64,000 nt of DNA from NCBI RefSeq assembly GCF_004136315.1, contig NZ_CP029562.1:3991501-4055500 (forward strand), written 5' to 3'. Source of the stretch: Mesorhizobium sp. Pch-S (lineage in GTDB: Bacteria; Pseudomonadota; Alphaproteobacteria; Rhizobiales; Rhizobiaceae). A program made the translations under genes and the position numbers. The notes under the pieces were generated by a model that was not told the origin of the DNA, ran no database searches, and saw only the letters and a program-made list of their open reading frames with translations. Below are positions 56,809 through 64,000 of this stretch, piece by piece; the stretch's first letter is position 1; each line of letters starts with the position of its first letter.

Positions 56809-57870
56809 ATGCCCGGCAGGGTCGAAATCCGAAACATCAAGAAAGCCTATGGCAGCTTTCTCGCGCTCGATGACGTGTCGCTTGATATCGCGCCGGGCGA
56901 GTTCCTGACGCTGCTCGGACCGTCGGGATCGGGCAAGACGACGCTTCTCAATGTGCTTGCCGGCTTCGTGCGTCCGGATTCCGGCTCGATCACCATCGAC
57001 GGCGCCGAATTCCTGCTGCTGCCGCCGCACAAGCGCAATCTGGGCATGGTATTCCAAAACTACGCGCTGTTTCCCCATATGAGCGTGCGCCGCAATGTCG
57101 GCTATCCGCTGCGCCTGCGCGGCGTCTCCGGCGTCGATCTCGATCGTCGTGTCGAGGAAGCACTTGGCCTGGTCCAGATGGCGCATCTCGCCGACCGTGG
57201 CGTCAACGCGCTCTCGGGCGGCCAGCGCCAGCGCGTGGCGCTGGCGCGCGCCATCGTCTTCGAACCGTCGATCCTGCTGATGGACGAGCCGCTTTCGGCG
57301 CTCGACAAGAAGCTGCGTGAGCACATGCAGCTTGAACTGAAGCGGCTGCATGATCGATTGGGAACGACCACGGTCTATGTCACGCATGACCAGCGCGAGG
57401 CATTGACGCTTTCGGACCGCATCGCTGTGGTGAACGGCGGCAAGATCGTGCAGCTCGGAACACCCGACGAGATCTACGACCGGCCGAAGAACAAGTTCGT
57501 GGCGGATTTCATCGGCGAGACCCGCTTCCTGCCCGTCGAAACCAATGCTTCGGGCGCGTTGCTCTATGGCCGTCCGCTCAGGACGCGCGACGACTGGAAG
57601 AGCAGCGACAAACCCTGGCTCGTCATCCGCCCCGAGCGGCTGCGCTGGAAGGGCGACGAAACCGAGACCGCGAACCGGATCGAGGCCGAGGCGACCGACA
57701 TCATCTATCAGGGCGACAGCTATCTGATCACGGTCCGCATGCCTGACGGCATCGAGCTCGACCTGCGTCGCGGGCCAGACCTCGGCGGCAGGGACCTGCC
57801 GGAGCGCGGGCAACCGATCCAGCTGTGGCTCGACCGCGAACACACGATCCTGGTGGCGGACAAGTCATGA
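56809..57870 (+). CDS. ABC transporter ATP-binding protein, PotA-like
   Basis: The ATG at 56809 is set by AAGGAGG 5 bases upstream; 353 residues. Walker A GPSGSGKTT, signature LSGGQRQRVALARAIV, Walker B LLMDEPLSALD, switch VTHDQREALT, followed by a C-terminal TOBE regulatory domain from about residue 240. It overlaps the first permease gene (ATGA). Confidence 0.95.
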   Translation: MPGRVEIRNIKKAYGSFLALDDVSLDIAPGEFLTLLGPSGSGKTTLLNVLAGFVRPDSGSITIDGAEFLLLPPHKRNLGMVFQNYALFPHMSVRRNVGYPLRLRGVSGVDLDRRVEEALGLVQMAHLADRGVNALSGGQRQRVALARAIVFEPSILLMDEPLSALDKKLREHMQLELKRLHDRLGTTTVYVTHDQREALTLSDRIAVVNGGKIVQLGTPDEIYDRPKNKFVADFIGETRFLPVETNASGALLYGRPLRTRDDWKSSDKPWLVIRPERLRWKGDETETANRIEAEATDIIYQGDSYLITVRMPDGIELDLRRGPDLGGRDLPERGQPIQLWLDREHTILVADKS

Positions 57871-58772
57871 CGATGGTGCTCAATCACCCGGGCATCACCG
57901 ATGCCGACCACAATGCCGATGCCTTGAAGCGACAGGGCAGCCGCGAGCGTCGCGCGCTTGCGTCGCTGACGCTGCCGGGCGCGATCCTGATCTTCCTTGT
58001 CCTGGTCCTGCCGATCGGCTGGCTGTTCTGGCTTTCCTTCTTCGGGCCTTCCGGGGAGCCGACGCTGGAAAACTACACGCGCATGCTGAAGCCGATCTAT
58101 GTGCGCACCTTTATCTCCACCTTCGAGGTGGCAGGCCTGGTGACACTCGTCTGCGTGCTGCTCGGCTATCCCGTTGCCTACCTGCTGTCGCAGCTTTCCG
58201 AACGCACCGCAGGGCTGCTGATGATCTTCGTGGTTCTGCCGTTCTGGACTTCGGTACTTGTGCGCACCTACGCCTGGCTTGTGCTGCTGCAGCGCACCGG
58301 ACTGGTCAATACGTGGCTGATCGAGGCCGGACTGATCTCCACGCCGCTGCCGCTGGTGCACAACATGCTGGGCACGGTGATCGGCATGGTGCATGTCATG
58401 CTGCCGTTCCTGATCCTGCCGCTCTATGCCTCGATGCGGGCGATCGACCCGGTCTACATGCGCGCCGCCGCCAATTGCGGCGCCACGCCCTCGCAGGCAT
58501 TCCGCCAGGTTTTCCTGCCGATGTCGCTGCCCGGGCTTGCCGCCGGTGTCGCGCTCGTCTTCGTGCTCTGCCTCGGCTTCTTCGTCACGCCGGCATTGCT
58601 TGGCGGCGGGCGTGTCGCGATGTGGGCGATGCAGATCGCCAACAACATCTCCGTGTATGGCAACTGGGGTGCTGCGAGTGCGCTCGGGGTCGTGCTCCTC
58701 GTGGTCACCGCCATCATCCTCTACGTCTTCAAGCGACTCTTCAGGGTCGACGGTTTCGAGGGCGTACGCTGA
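57867..58772 (+). CDS. ABC transporter permease, PotB-like
   Basis: 301 residues, six membrane helices, with a 40-residue polar N-terminus. EAA loop AAANCGATPSQAFRQVFLPM. It overlaps the ATPase (4 bases) and next permease (1 base). Confidence 0.93.
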   Translation: MTMVLNHPGITDADHNADALKRQGSRERRALASLTLPGAILIFLVLVLPIGWLFWLSFFGPSGEPTLENYTRMLKPIYVRTFISTFEVAGLVTLVCVLLGYPVAYLLSQLSERTAGLLMIFVVLPFWTSVLVRTYAWLVLLQRTGLVNTWLIEAGLISTPLPLVHNMLGTVIGMVHVMLPFLILPLYASMRAIDPVYMRAAANCGATPSQAFRQVFLPMSLPGLAAGVALVFVLCLGFFVTPALLGGGRVAMWAMQIANNISVYGNWGAASALGVVLLVVTAIILYVFKRLFRVDGFEGVR

Positions 58773-59587
58773 TGCTGAACCGTCCCGCGACCGAGACCCA
58801 GATCACGCATTTCCAGAGGCTGTGGCTCTACATGCTGGTGGCGCTGGTGTTCGCCTTCCTGATCATCCCCTGCCTCATCGTCATTCCGATGTCCTTCTCG
58901 GGCAGCAAATATCTGGAGTTCCCACCCCGGAGCTGGAGCCTGCAGTGGTACCAGGCTTATCTGGGATCGCCCGAGTGGCGCGCGGCCACTTTCGTGTCGT
59001 TGCGCGCCGCGCTGCTGACGACGGTCTTCGCGACGACGTTCGGCACGCTTGCCGCCTACGGAATCTCGCGGGCTTACGGCGCTGCCTCGTCGCTGGCGCG
59101 CGGCGTTTTCATGCTGCCGATGCTGGTGCCGCTGATCCTCATCGCCATCGGCTGCTTCTTCGTCTACGCCAAGATCGGCCTGAACGGCACGACCATCGGC
59201 CTGGTCATGGCGCATACCGTGCTGGCGTTGCCTTTTGTCGTCATCGCGGTGCTGAGCGGCCTTGCCAGCTACGACATGAACCAGGAGCGTGTCGCCCAAA
59301 GCCTCGGCGCATCCCGTCCCTGGGCCTTTCTCACCGTCACGCTGCCGCAGATCCGTCTTTCGGTGATGTCGGGTGCGCTTTTCGCCTTCGTCACCTCCTT
59401 CGACGAAGTCGTGATCGCGCTGTTCATCTCCGGCGGAGAGAACGCGACGCTGACCCGGCTGATGTTCGCCAACATCCGCGACCAGATCGATCCGACCGTT
59501 GCGGCGATTTCCTCGCTGCTGATCGGGCTTTCGATAATCCTGCTGGTCGGCTCGCATCTGCTGCGCGGCCGGGAGGATCGCAAATGA
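58772..59587 (+). CDS. ABC transporter permease, PotC-like
   Basis: 271 residues, six membrane helices, EAA loop ERVAQSLGASRPWAFLTVTL. It pairs with the PotB-like permease. It overlaps the lyase gene by 4 bases (ATGA), showing transport and catabolic genes share one transcript. Confidence 0.93.
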   Translation: MLNRPATETQITHFQRLWLYMLVALVFAFLIIPCLIVIPMSFSGSKYLEFPPRSWSLQWYQAYLGSPEWRAATFVSLRAALLTTVFATTFGTLAAYGISRAYGAASSLARGVFMLPMLVPLILIAIGCFFVYAKIGLNGTTIGLVMAHTVLALPFVVIAVLSGLASYDMNQERVAQSLGASRPWAFLTVTLPQIRLSVMSGALFAFVTSFDEVVIALFISGGENATLTRLMFANIRDQIDPTVAAISSLLIGLSIILLVGSHLLRGREDRK

Positions 59588-60528
59588 GCGCCGATGTCGT
59601 CATCTGCGAATGCTTCGCGCGCGACGGCCTGCAGCACGAGCCCGATTTTGTCGCTACCGCCGACAAGATAGCGTTGATCGACGCGTTCACCGCGGCGGGT
59701 TTCCCGCGCATCGAGGCGACCAGTTATTCGCATCCCGGCAAGGTGCCGGCCTTTGGCGATGCGGGCGATGTACTCGCCGGCATCGGGCGGCGTCCCGGCG
59801 TCTACTACAAGGCGACGACACCGAACCTTACCGGCGTCGAGCGGGCAGTGGCCGATCTCGCCGCCGGGCATGGCGCCAACGAGGTGAGCCTGCTCGCCTC
59901 TGCAACTGAATCCCACACGCAGCGCAATCTCGGAACATCGCGCGAGGGCCAATGGGAGCGCATTGCCGAGATGGTGGATGCCGCAGGTAAGCGATTCCGG
60001 CTCGTCGGCGTCATCTCGGTAGCGCTCGGCTGCCCGTTCGAGGGCGTGGTCCCACCAGAGCGGGTCGTCGAGGATGTGCTGCGCTTCGCAAGGCATGGCG
60101 TTAAGATCGTGACGATCGGCGACACAACCGGGCTCGGCACGCCGACCAAAGTCGCGCGGCTTTTCCGTCTTCTGAGCGCCGCCGCTTCGGACGTGATCTG
60201 CGTCGGTCATTTCCATGATACGCGCGGCATCGGCGTCGCCAATTGTGTCGCGGCCTATGAAGCGGGCTGCCGCTATTTCGATTCATCCTTTGGCGGCGTC
60301 GGCGGCCATCCGACGAAGATCCGCTACGGCTCAGGTCGCGCGGGCAACGTCGCCACCGAAGATCTGGTCAATCTGTTCGAGATGGAAGGGGTCTCCACCG
60401 GGCTCGATCTCGACAGGGTGATGGTTGCCTCGCGCCTCTGCGAGCAGGTGCTTGGGCGCCAGCTCGACAGCAAGGTGGCGCGGGCAGGGTTCGCGACATC
60501 GTTCGCCGAGGCCCACGAGAATGCGTGA
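59584..60528 (+). CDS. Hydroxymethylglutaryl-CoA lyase family protein
   Basis: 314 residues. HMGL-like TIM barrel: CFARDGLQHEP (the metal-binding Asp with RDGLQ), HFHDTRGIGVANCVAAYEAG and the Cys-containing loop region SSFGGVGGHPTKIR. The usual catalytic GCPYA-like loop reads GCPFEG, and the C-terminal Cys motif is altered (FGGVGGHP instead of GGLGGCP), with His in place of the catalytic Cys. It likely cleaves a 3-hydroxy-3-alkylacyl-CoA, but the change hints at a different substrate. Start at 59584 overlaps the permease stop. Confidence 0.88.
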   Translation: MSADVVICECFARDGLQHEPDFVATADKIALIDAFTAAGFPRIEATSYSHPGKVPAFGDAGDVLAGIGRRPGVYYKATTPNLTGVERAVADLAAGHGANEVSLLASATESHTQRNLGTSREGQWERIAEMVDAAGKRFRLVGVISVALGCPFEGVVPPERVVEDVLRFARHGVKIVTIGDTTGLGTPTKVARLFRLLSAAASDVICVGHFHDTRGIGVANCVAAYEAGCRYFDSSFGGVGGHPTKIRYGSGRAGNVATEDLVNLFEMEGVSTGLDLDRVMVASRLCEQVLGRQLDSKVARAGFATSFAEAHENA

Positions 60529-60538
60529 GAGGACCGAA

Positions 60539-61273
60539 ATGCCAGAATGCATAGTTGTCGAGGACAGGGGTGCCGTGCGGATCATCCGCATGAACCGGCC
60601 CGACAAGCTCAACGCGCTCAATACAGAGCTGACCCAGGGGCTGCTCGACGCATTGAACGCGACGGATGGCGACGATGCGGTCCGTGCGGTCGTGCTTGCC
60701 GGCGAAGGCAAGGGGTTCTGTGCTGGCGCCGATCTCTCCGAATTCAAGGACCTGACGCCGGACCAGCAGCATCGCGTGCTGGCTCGCGCCGACCTGACCT
60801 GCCGGCTGCAATCCAAACTGCAGGAGATGAAGAAGCCTGTCGTGTCGGCGGTGCAAGGTGCTGCGGTCGGTGGCGGCGCGGGCCTGGCGATCGGCTGCGA
60901 CATGATGGTGGCCGGAGCCGACCTCAAATTCGGCTATCCCGAACTCAAGCACGACATCGTCCCGGCCCTGGTCATGACCGGGCTGCAGCGGCAGCTCGGA
61001 CGCAAGGCCGCTTTCGAGATGGTGAGCCTTGGCCGATTGATCGGCGCCGAAGAAGCGCAGGCGCTCGGCCTCGCCAACCGGGTCGTTCGCACGGACGCCG
61101 TAATCGATACAGCGCTCGAGATCGCGAACCAGTGGGCGAAGGCCAACCCGATGGCGATGGCCGCCGCCAAGGCACTGTTCTATCGTGTTGCCGACCTGCC
61201 TTTCGATGCCGCCATGGCCGCCGGACGCGACGTCAACGCGCTGATGCGCGGCTTCCGGAGGACCGAAAAGTGA
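60539..61273 (+). CDS. Enoyl-CoA hydratase/isomerase family protein
   Basis: 244 residues with the ATG at 60539 (GAGAGG upstream). Crotonase fold: oxyanion-hole strands GKGFCAGADLSEFK and AVQGAAVGGGAGLAIGCDMM. The Glu positions of true hydratases are only partly visible (YPELKHDIVP). Hydratase, isomerase or hydrolase activity remains open. GTGA overlap with the CoA-transferase gene. Confidence 0.92.
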   Translation: MPECIVVEDRGAVRIIRMNRPDKLNALNTELTQGLLDALNATDGDDAVRAVVLAGEGKGFCAGADLSEFKDLTPDQQHRVLARADLTCRLQSKLQEMKKPVVSAVQGAAVGGGAGLAIGCDMMVAGADLKFGYPELKHDIVPALVMTGLQRQLGRKAAFEMVSLGRLIGAEEAQALGLANRVVRTDAVIDTALEIANQWAKANPMAMAAAKALFYRVADLPFDAAMAAGRDVNALMRGFRRTEK

Positions 61274-62457
61274 AGCCCCTCGACGGTATCCGCATCCTGG
61301 ATTTCAGCCGCGTGCTCGCCGGGCCGATGGCAACGCAGATCCTGGCGGAACTTGGCGCCGAGGTGATCAAGATCGAGCGGCCGGGCAGCGGCGACGAGAC
61401 GCGCTCGTTCGAGCCGCGCGTGGCCAGTGGTGACAGCGGCTATTTCTTTGCTTTCAACCGCGGCAAGAAATCGGTGACGCTCAACCTCAAGTCGCCAGAC
61501 GGCCAGGCGATTGCCCGCTCACTGGCGCAGAACGCGGATGTTGTCGTCGAGAACTTCCTGCCGGGGGAAATGGCGCGCTTCGGGCTCGGCTACGAACAGC
61601 TTTCAGCTGATAACCCCAAGCTTGTCTACGTCTCGTGCACGGGCTTCGGACAGACCGGCCCTTACAGCGACCGCAACGGCTACGACACCATCTTCCAGGC
61701 GCTGTCGGGCGTTATGGCCCTGACCGGGCATCCGGATGGCGCGCCAGCCAAGGTCGGGGTGCCTTTTGCCGACCTGTCATCCGGCCTCTGGATCGCCATC
61801 TCCGTTCTGGCAGGCATTGCTGGACGGGCACAGTCGGGACGCGGCACCCATGTCGACCTGTCGATGCTCGACGTGCAGGTCTCGATGCTGACCATTGCCG
61901 CCGCGCGCTGGTTCCTGCTGGGCGAGGACCCGAAACGCACCGGCACCGAGCACCCCGGCCGTGTTCCGTCCGCGGCTTTCGAATGCGGGGATGGACGCTG
62001 GTTGCACATCTCGGGTTCCGACCAGCATTGGGCGGCAATCTGCGCGGTGCTTGACCTGGATGAACTTGCGGCGGACGCGGCACTGGATCGCAATTCCGAA
62101 CGCGTCGTCCAGCGCGAACGGGTGATGGCCGCTATGACGGCGGCAATTGCCGGGCGTGGACGCGACGAGCTTGCCGAAGCATTGCGCGCTGCCAATGTGC
62201 CGGCAGGCGAGGTCAACAGTGTCGCCGAGATCCTTGCCGACCCTCATGTCGAGGCGCGCGGCATGGCCGCCGCCTTCGAACATCCGAAAGCCGGCCGGAT
62301 CGGCGCGTTGCGGACTCCGGTCAGGCTGTCCGGTTACGACGAGATTTCGATCGGCGTACCGCCGGTTCTCGGCGCCGACACCGAGGTCGTGCTCGGCGAG
62401 ATGCTCGGTTTGCAGGCCGAGGAAATAGACAGATTGCGTGGCGAAGGAGTGATCTGA
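61270..62457 (+). CDS. Family III CoA-transferase (CaiB/BaiF type)
   Basis: GTG start overlapping the previous stop; 395 residues. The opening LDGIRILDFSRVLAGPMATQ, the Asp nucleophile region SGLWIAISVLAGIAGRAQ/DLSMLDVQ and NRGKKSVTLNLK are typical of CaiB/BaiF. It would activate the acid made by the aldehyde dehydrogenase as its CoA ester by exchange with another acyl-CoA. The stop overlaps the second hydratase ATG. Confidence 0.93.
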   Translation: MKPLDGIRILDFSRVLAGPMATQILAELGAEVIKIERPGSGDETRSFEPRVASGDSGYFFAFNRGKKSVTLNLKSPDGQAIARSLAQNADVVVENFLPGEMARFGLGYEQLSADNPKLVYVSCTGFGQTGPYSDRNGYDTIFQALSGVMALTGHPDGAPAKVGVPFADLSSGLWIAISVLAGIAGRAQSGRGTHVDLSMLDVQVSMLTIAAARWFLLGEDPKRTGTEHPGRVPSAAFECGDGRWLHISGSDQHWAAICAVLDLDELAADAALDRNSERVVQRERVMAAMTAAIAGRGRDELAEALRAANVPAGEVNSVAEILADPHVEARGMAAAFEHPKAGRIGALRTPVRLSGYDEISIGVPPVLGADTEVVLGEMLGLQAEEIDRLRGEGVI

Positions 62458-63227
62458 TGTCGGGACCGGTCAAGGTCAAGCGCGAGGGAGCGGTCGCCCG
62501 CGTCGTTCTTTCACGATCCGAGGCGCGAAACGCACTCAACCTGCCGATGTGCCATGGGCTGACCGAAGCTTTCAGGGCGATTGATCGCGATCACGATATC
62601 CGTGTCGTGATCGTCGAGGGGGAGGGGCCGGTGTTCTGCGCCGGCGCCGATCTCAAGGAGCGCAAGGGGCGCGACGCGGCCTGGATCCGCCAGCGCCGGC
62701 TCGCCTCCTTCGAAGCCTATTCGATGATCGAGCGCTGCGCGCGACCGGTGATCGCGCTCGTCCAGGGGCCAACCGTCGGTTCGGGCGGCGAAATCGCCAT
62801 GAGCTGCGATTTCATTGTTGCGGCGAGCGATGCGAGCTTCCGTTTTCCGGAAGCGCATTGGGGCACGGTCGGGGCCACGCAGCGGCTGCAACGCGTTGTC
62901 GGTGTGTCACGGGCCAAGGAACTGCTCTACACCGGCCGCGAGATGCCGGCTGCGGAAGCCTATGCGCTCGGCATGGTGGCACGGCTGACTGAGCCATCGA
63001 AGCTTTCGGAAGAAGGCATGACGATCGCGCTCAAGATCGCCGAGGCGCCACCGCTCTCGATCGCGCTGACAAAGCAGTCCGTCGACCTTGGCTCGCGGAC
63101 GGACCTGGATTCAGGCATCCGCATCGAACTCGCCGCGATCGAACGCGTGCTTGCCGACAATGGCTGGAAGAACGGCGTCGACCGTTTCCTGCAGAATGTC
63201 GGCAACGGCACCGCCGACGCCAGTTGA
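62457..63227 (+). CDS. Enoyl-CoA hydratase/isomerase family protein (second)
   Basis: 256 residues, crotonase fold with GPVFCAGADLKERKG and LVQGPTVGSGGEIAMSCDFI; the hydratase Glu region is FPEAHWGTVGAT. Both the sequence and a LiuC-like profile (methylglutaconyl-CoA hydratase) fit pairing with an HMG-CoA-lyase-type enzyme. The specificity is inferred from context, not motifs. Confidence 0.92.
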   Translation: MSGPVKVKREGAVARVVLSRSEARNALNLPMCHGLTEAFRAIDRDHDIRVVIVEGEGPVFCAGADLKERKGRDAAWIRQRRLASFEAYSMIERCARPVIALVQGPTVGSGGEIAMSCDFIVAASDASFRFPEAHWGTVGATQRLQRVVGVSRAKELLYTGREMPAAEAYALGMVARLTEPSKLSEEGMTIALKIAEAPPLSIALTKQSVDLGSRTDLDSGIRIELAAIERVLADNGWKNGVDRFLQNVGNGTADAS

Positions 63228-63303
63228 ACCGTCCTTTGTTGCCACATGATCTTCGTTTGAAAAGTCCGCAACTTTTTGAGGATCGTGCTTTCAGGAGACC
63301 GCT

Positions 63304-64000
63304 ATGACCCAGCTCGCCAATTCCGCCGCCGCCCGCGACATCCGCTATCAAATCCACTCGCAGACCAATATCCGCCAGCATGAGAAGGATGGTCCGCTGA
63401 TCATCACGCGCGGCGAGGGCGCCTATATCTATGACGACAGCGGCAACCGTTATCTGGACGCCATGTCGGGCCTGTGGTGCGTGGCGCTGGGTTATTCCGA
63501 TACCTCGATCAAGGAGGCGGTGAAGGCGCAGATCGACGAACTGCCTTACTTTCATCTGTTCGCGCACCGCTCCAACAACCCTTCGATCGATCTCGCCGAG
63601 AAACTGATCCAGAATTCACCCGGCATGTCCCGTGTCGTCTTCCAATGTTCGGGTTCGGAAGCAAACGACACCGCCGTCAAGCTGATCTGGTACTACTGGA
63701 ACGCGCTTGGCCGGCCCGAGAAGAAGAAGATCATCGCCCGCAAGCGCGCCTATCATGGCACCGGCATCGCTTCCGGCAGTCTCACCTTCCTGCCGAACAT
63801 CCATCGCGAGTTCGATCTGCCGATCGACCGCTTCCTGCATGTGACATGCCCGCATTTTTACCGCGAAGGCCGGCCAGGCGAGAGCGAGGCCGATTTCGTC
63901 AAGCGACTGGCCGATGAACTTGAGCAGCTCATCCTTGCGGAAGGTCCGGAAACCGTCGGTGGCTTCTTTGCCGAGCCGGTGATGGGCACCGGTGGCGTCG
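63304..64000 (+). CDS. Class III (omega) aminotransferase, N-terminal part
   Basis: Starts at 63304 and runs off the window end; 232 residues seen. PLP fold type I with EGAYIYDDSGNRYLDAMSG, the PLP-phosphate region QCSGSEANDTAVK and RAYHGTG, and the start of the Asp-bearing FAEPVMGTGG. The lysine part is outside. Members move amino groups from GABA, beta-alanine, polyamines or taurine to pyruvate. It follows the hydratase by 76 bases and is likely in the same operon. Confidence 0.92.
   Translation, partial: MTQLANSAAARDIRYQIHSQTNIRQHEKDGPLIITRGEGAYIYDDSGNRYLDAMSGLWCVALGYSDTSIKEAVKAQIDELPYFHLFAHRSNNPSIDLAEKLIQNSPGMSRVVFQCSGSEANDTAVKLIWYYWNALGRPEKKKIIARKRAYHGTGIASGSLTFLPNIHREFDLPIDRFLHVTCPHFYREGRPGESEADFVKRLADELEQLILAEGPETVGGFFAEPVMGTGGV

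Overview
The window reads as chromosomal DNA of a GC-rich alphaproteobacterium, most likely Hyphomicrobiales close to Mesorhizobium/Aminobacter. The support is gene content and order: an aa3 oxidase subunit IV beside split pntAA-pntAB-pntB, a fused indolepyruvate:ferredoxin oxidoreductase, a TakP-type TRAP system, a RIME-like intergenic repeat and very many ABC uptake systems. I saw no tRNA, rRNA, CRISPR array, IS element or phage gene. The taxon is an inference from gene content; no search was run.

Layout. 0-4.4 kb: an RND efflux operon (minus strand, adaptor cut by the window edge) divergent from its TetR-type regulator, with two near-identical 16-bp dyads between them. 4.6-7.2 kb: a CueR-type copper promoter and a Cu+ P-type ATPase split by a -1 frameshift. 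7.5-9.5 kb: glutathione-dependent formaldehyde oxidation (class III ADH and S-formylglutathione hydrolase). 9.5-16.3 kb: an HTH protein, a class I amidotransferase, a 2-oxoacid-type TRAP transporter (P gene convergent with Q/M) and an orphan LivH-like permease. 16.4-23.1 kb: a CGNR zinc-finger regulator, a lipoprotein, a GntR/FCD regulator with a near-perfect palindrome, a DAO-type flavoenzyme and indolepyruvate oxidoreductase. 23.3-26.6 kb: a membrane GGDEF-EAL protein and a FeeM/AHL-synthase-like N-acyltransferase. 26.6-30.9 kb: small membrane proteins and the transhydrogenase operon, which carries an unexplained exported protein between pntAB and pntB.

31-46 kb is a catabolic island: two paralogous Liv-type binding proteins, two LysR regulators, an FAD monooxygenase, a cofactor-free 2,4-dioxygenase of the HOD/QDO/AqdC family, an arylformamidase-like hydrolase, an aldehyde dehydrogenase (frameshifted), a DHDPS-family aldolase, 3-hydroxyanthranilate 3,4-dioxygenase, a complete Liv ABC importer and aspartate dehydrogenase. 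The monooxygenase, dioxygenase and hydrolase match the logic of 4-quinolone breakdown (quinolone to 3-hydroxyquinolone to N-acylanthranilate plus CO to anthranilate). 46-52 kb: a RIME-like repeat, a CDF metal transporter whose start codon seems to be ATA, and an M20 peptidase with a PAAT-type importer that has no ATPase.

52-64 kb is a second catabolic unit around a MarR regulator. A flavin reductase/RidA pair runs leftward. Rightward, a long, mostly overlapping operon encodes ALDH, a PotABCD-like importer, an HMG-CoA-lyase-family enzyme, two enoyl-CoA hydratases, a family III CoA-transferase and a class III aminotransferase cut by the window end. Related dyad operators precede both arms, so they probably form one regulon: uptake of an amine or amino acid, removal of N, oxidation to an acid, CoA activation, hydration and C-C cleavage. 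The two catabolic units are the best candidates for undescribed pathways. Two independent one-base-deletion frameshifts (copA, ALDH) need checking against raw reads before any biological reading.
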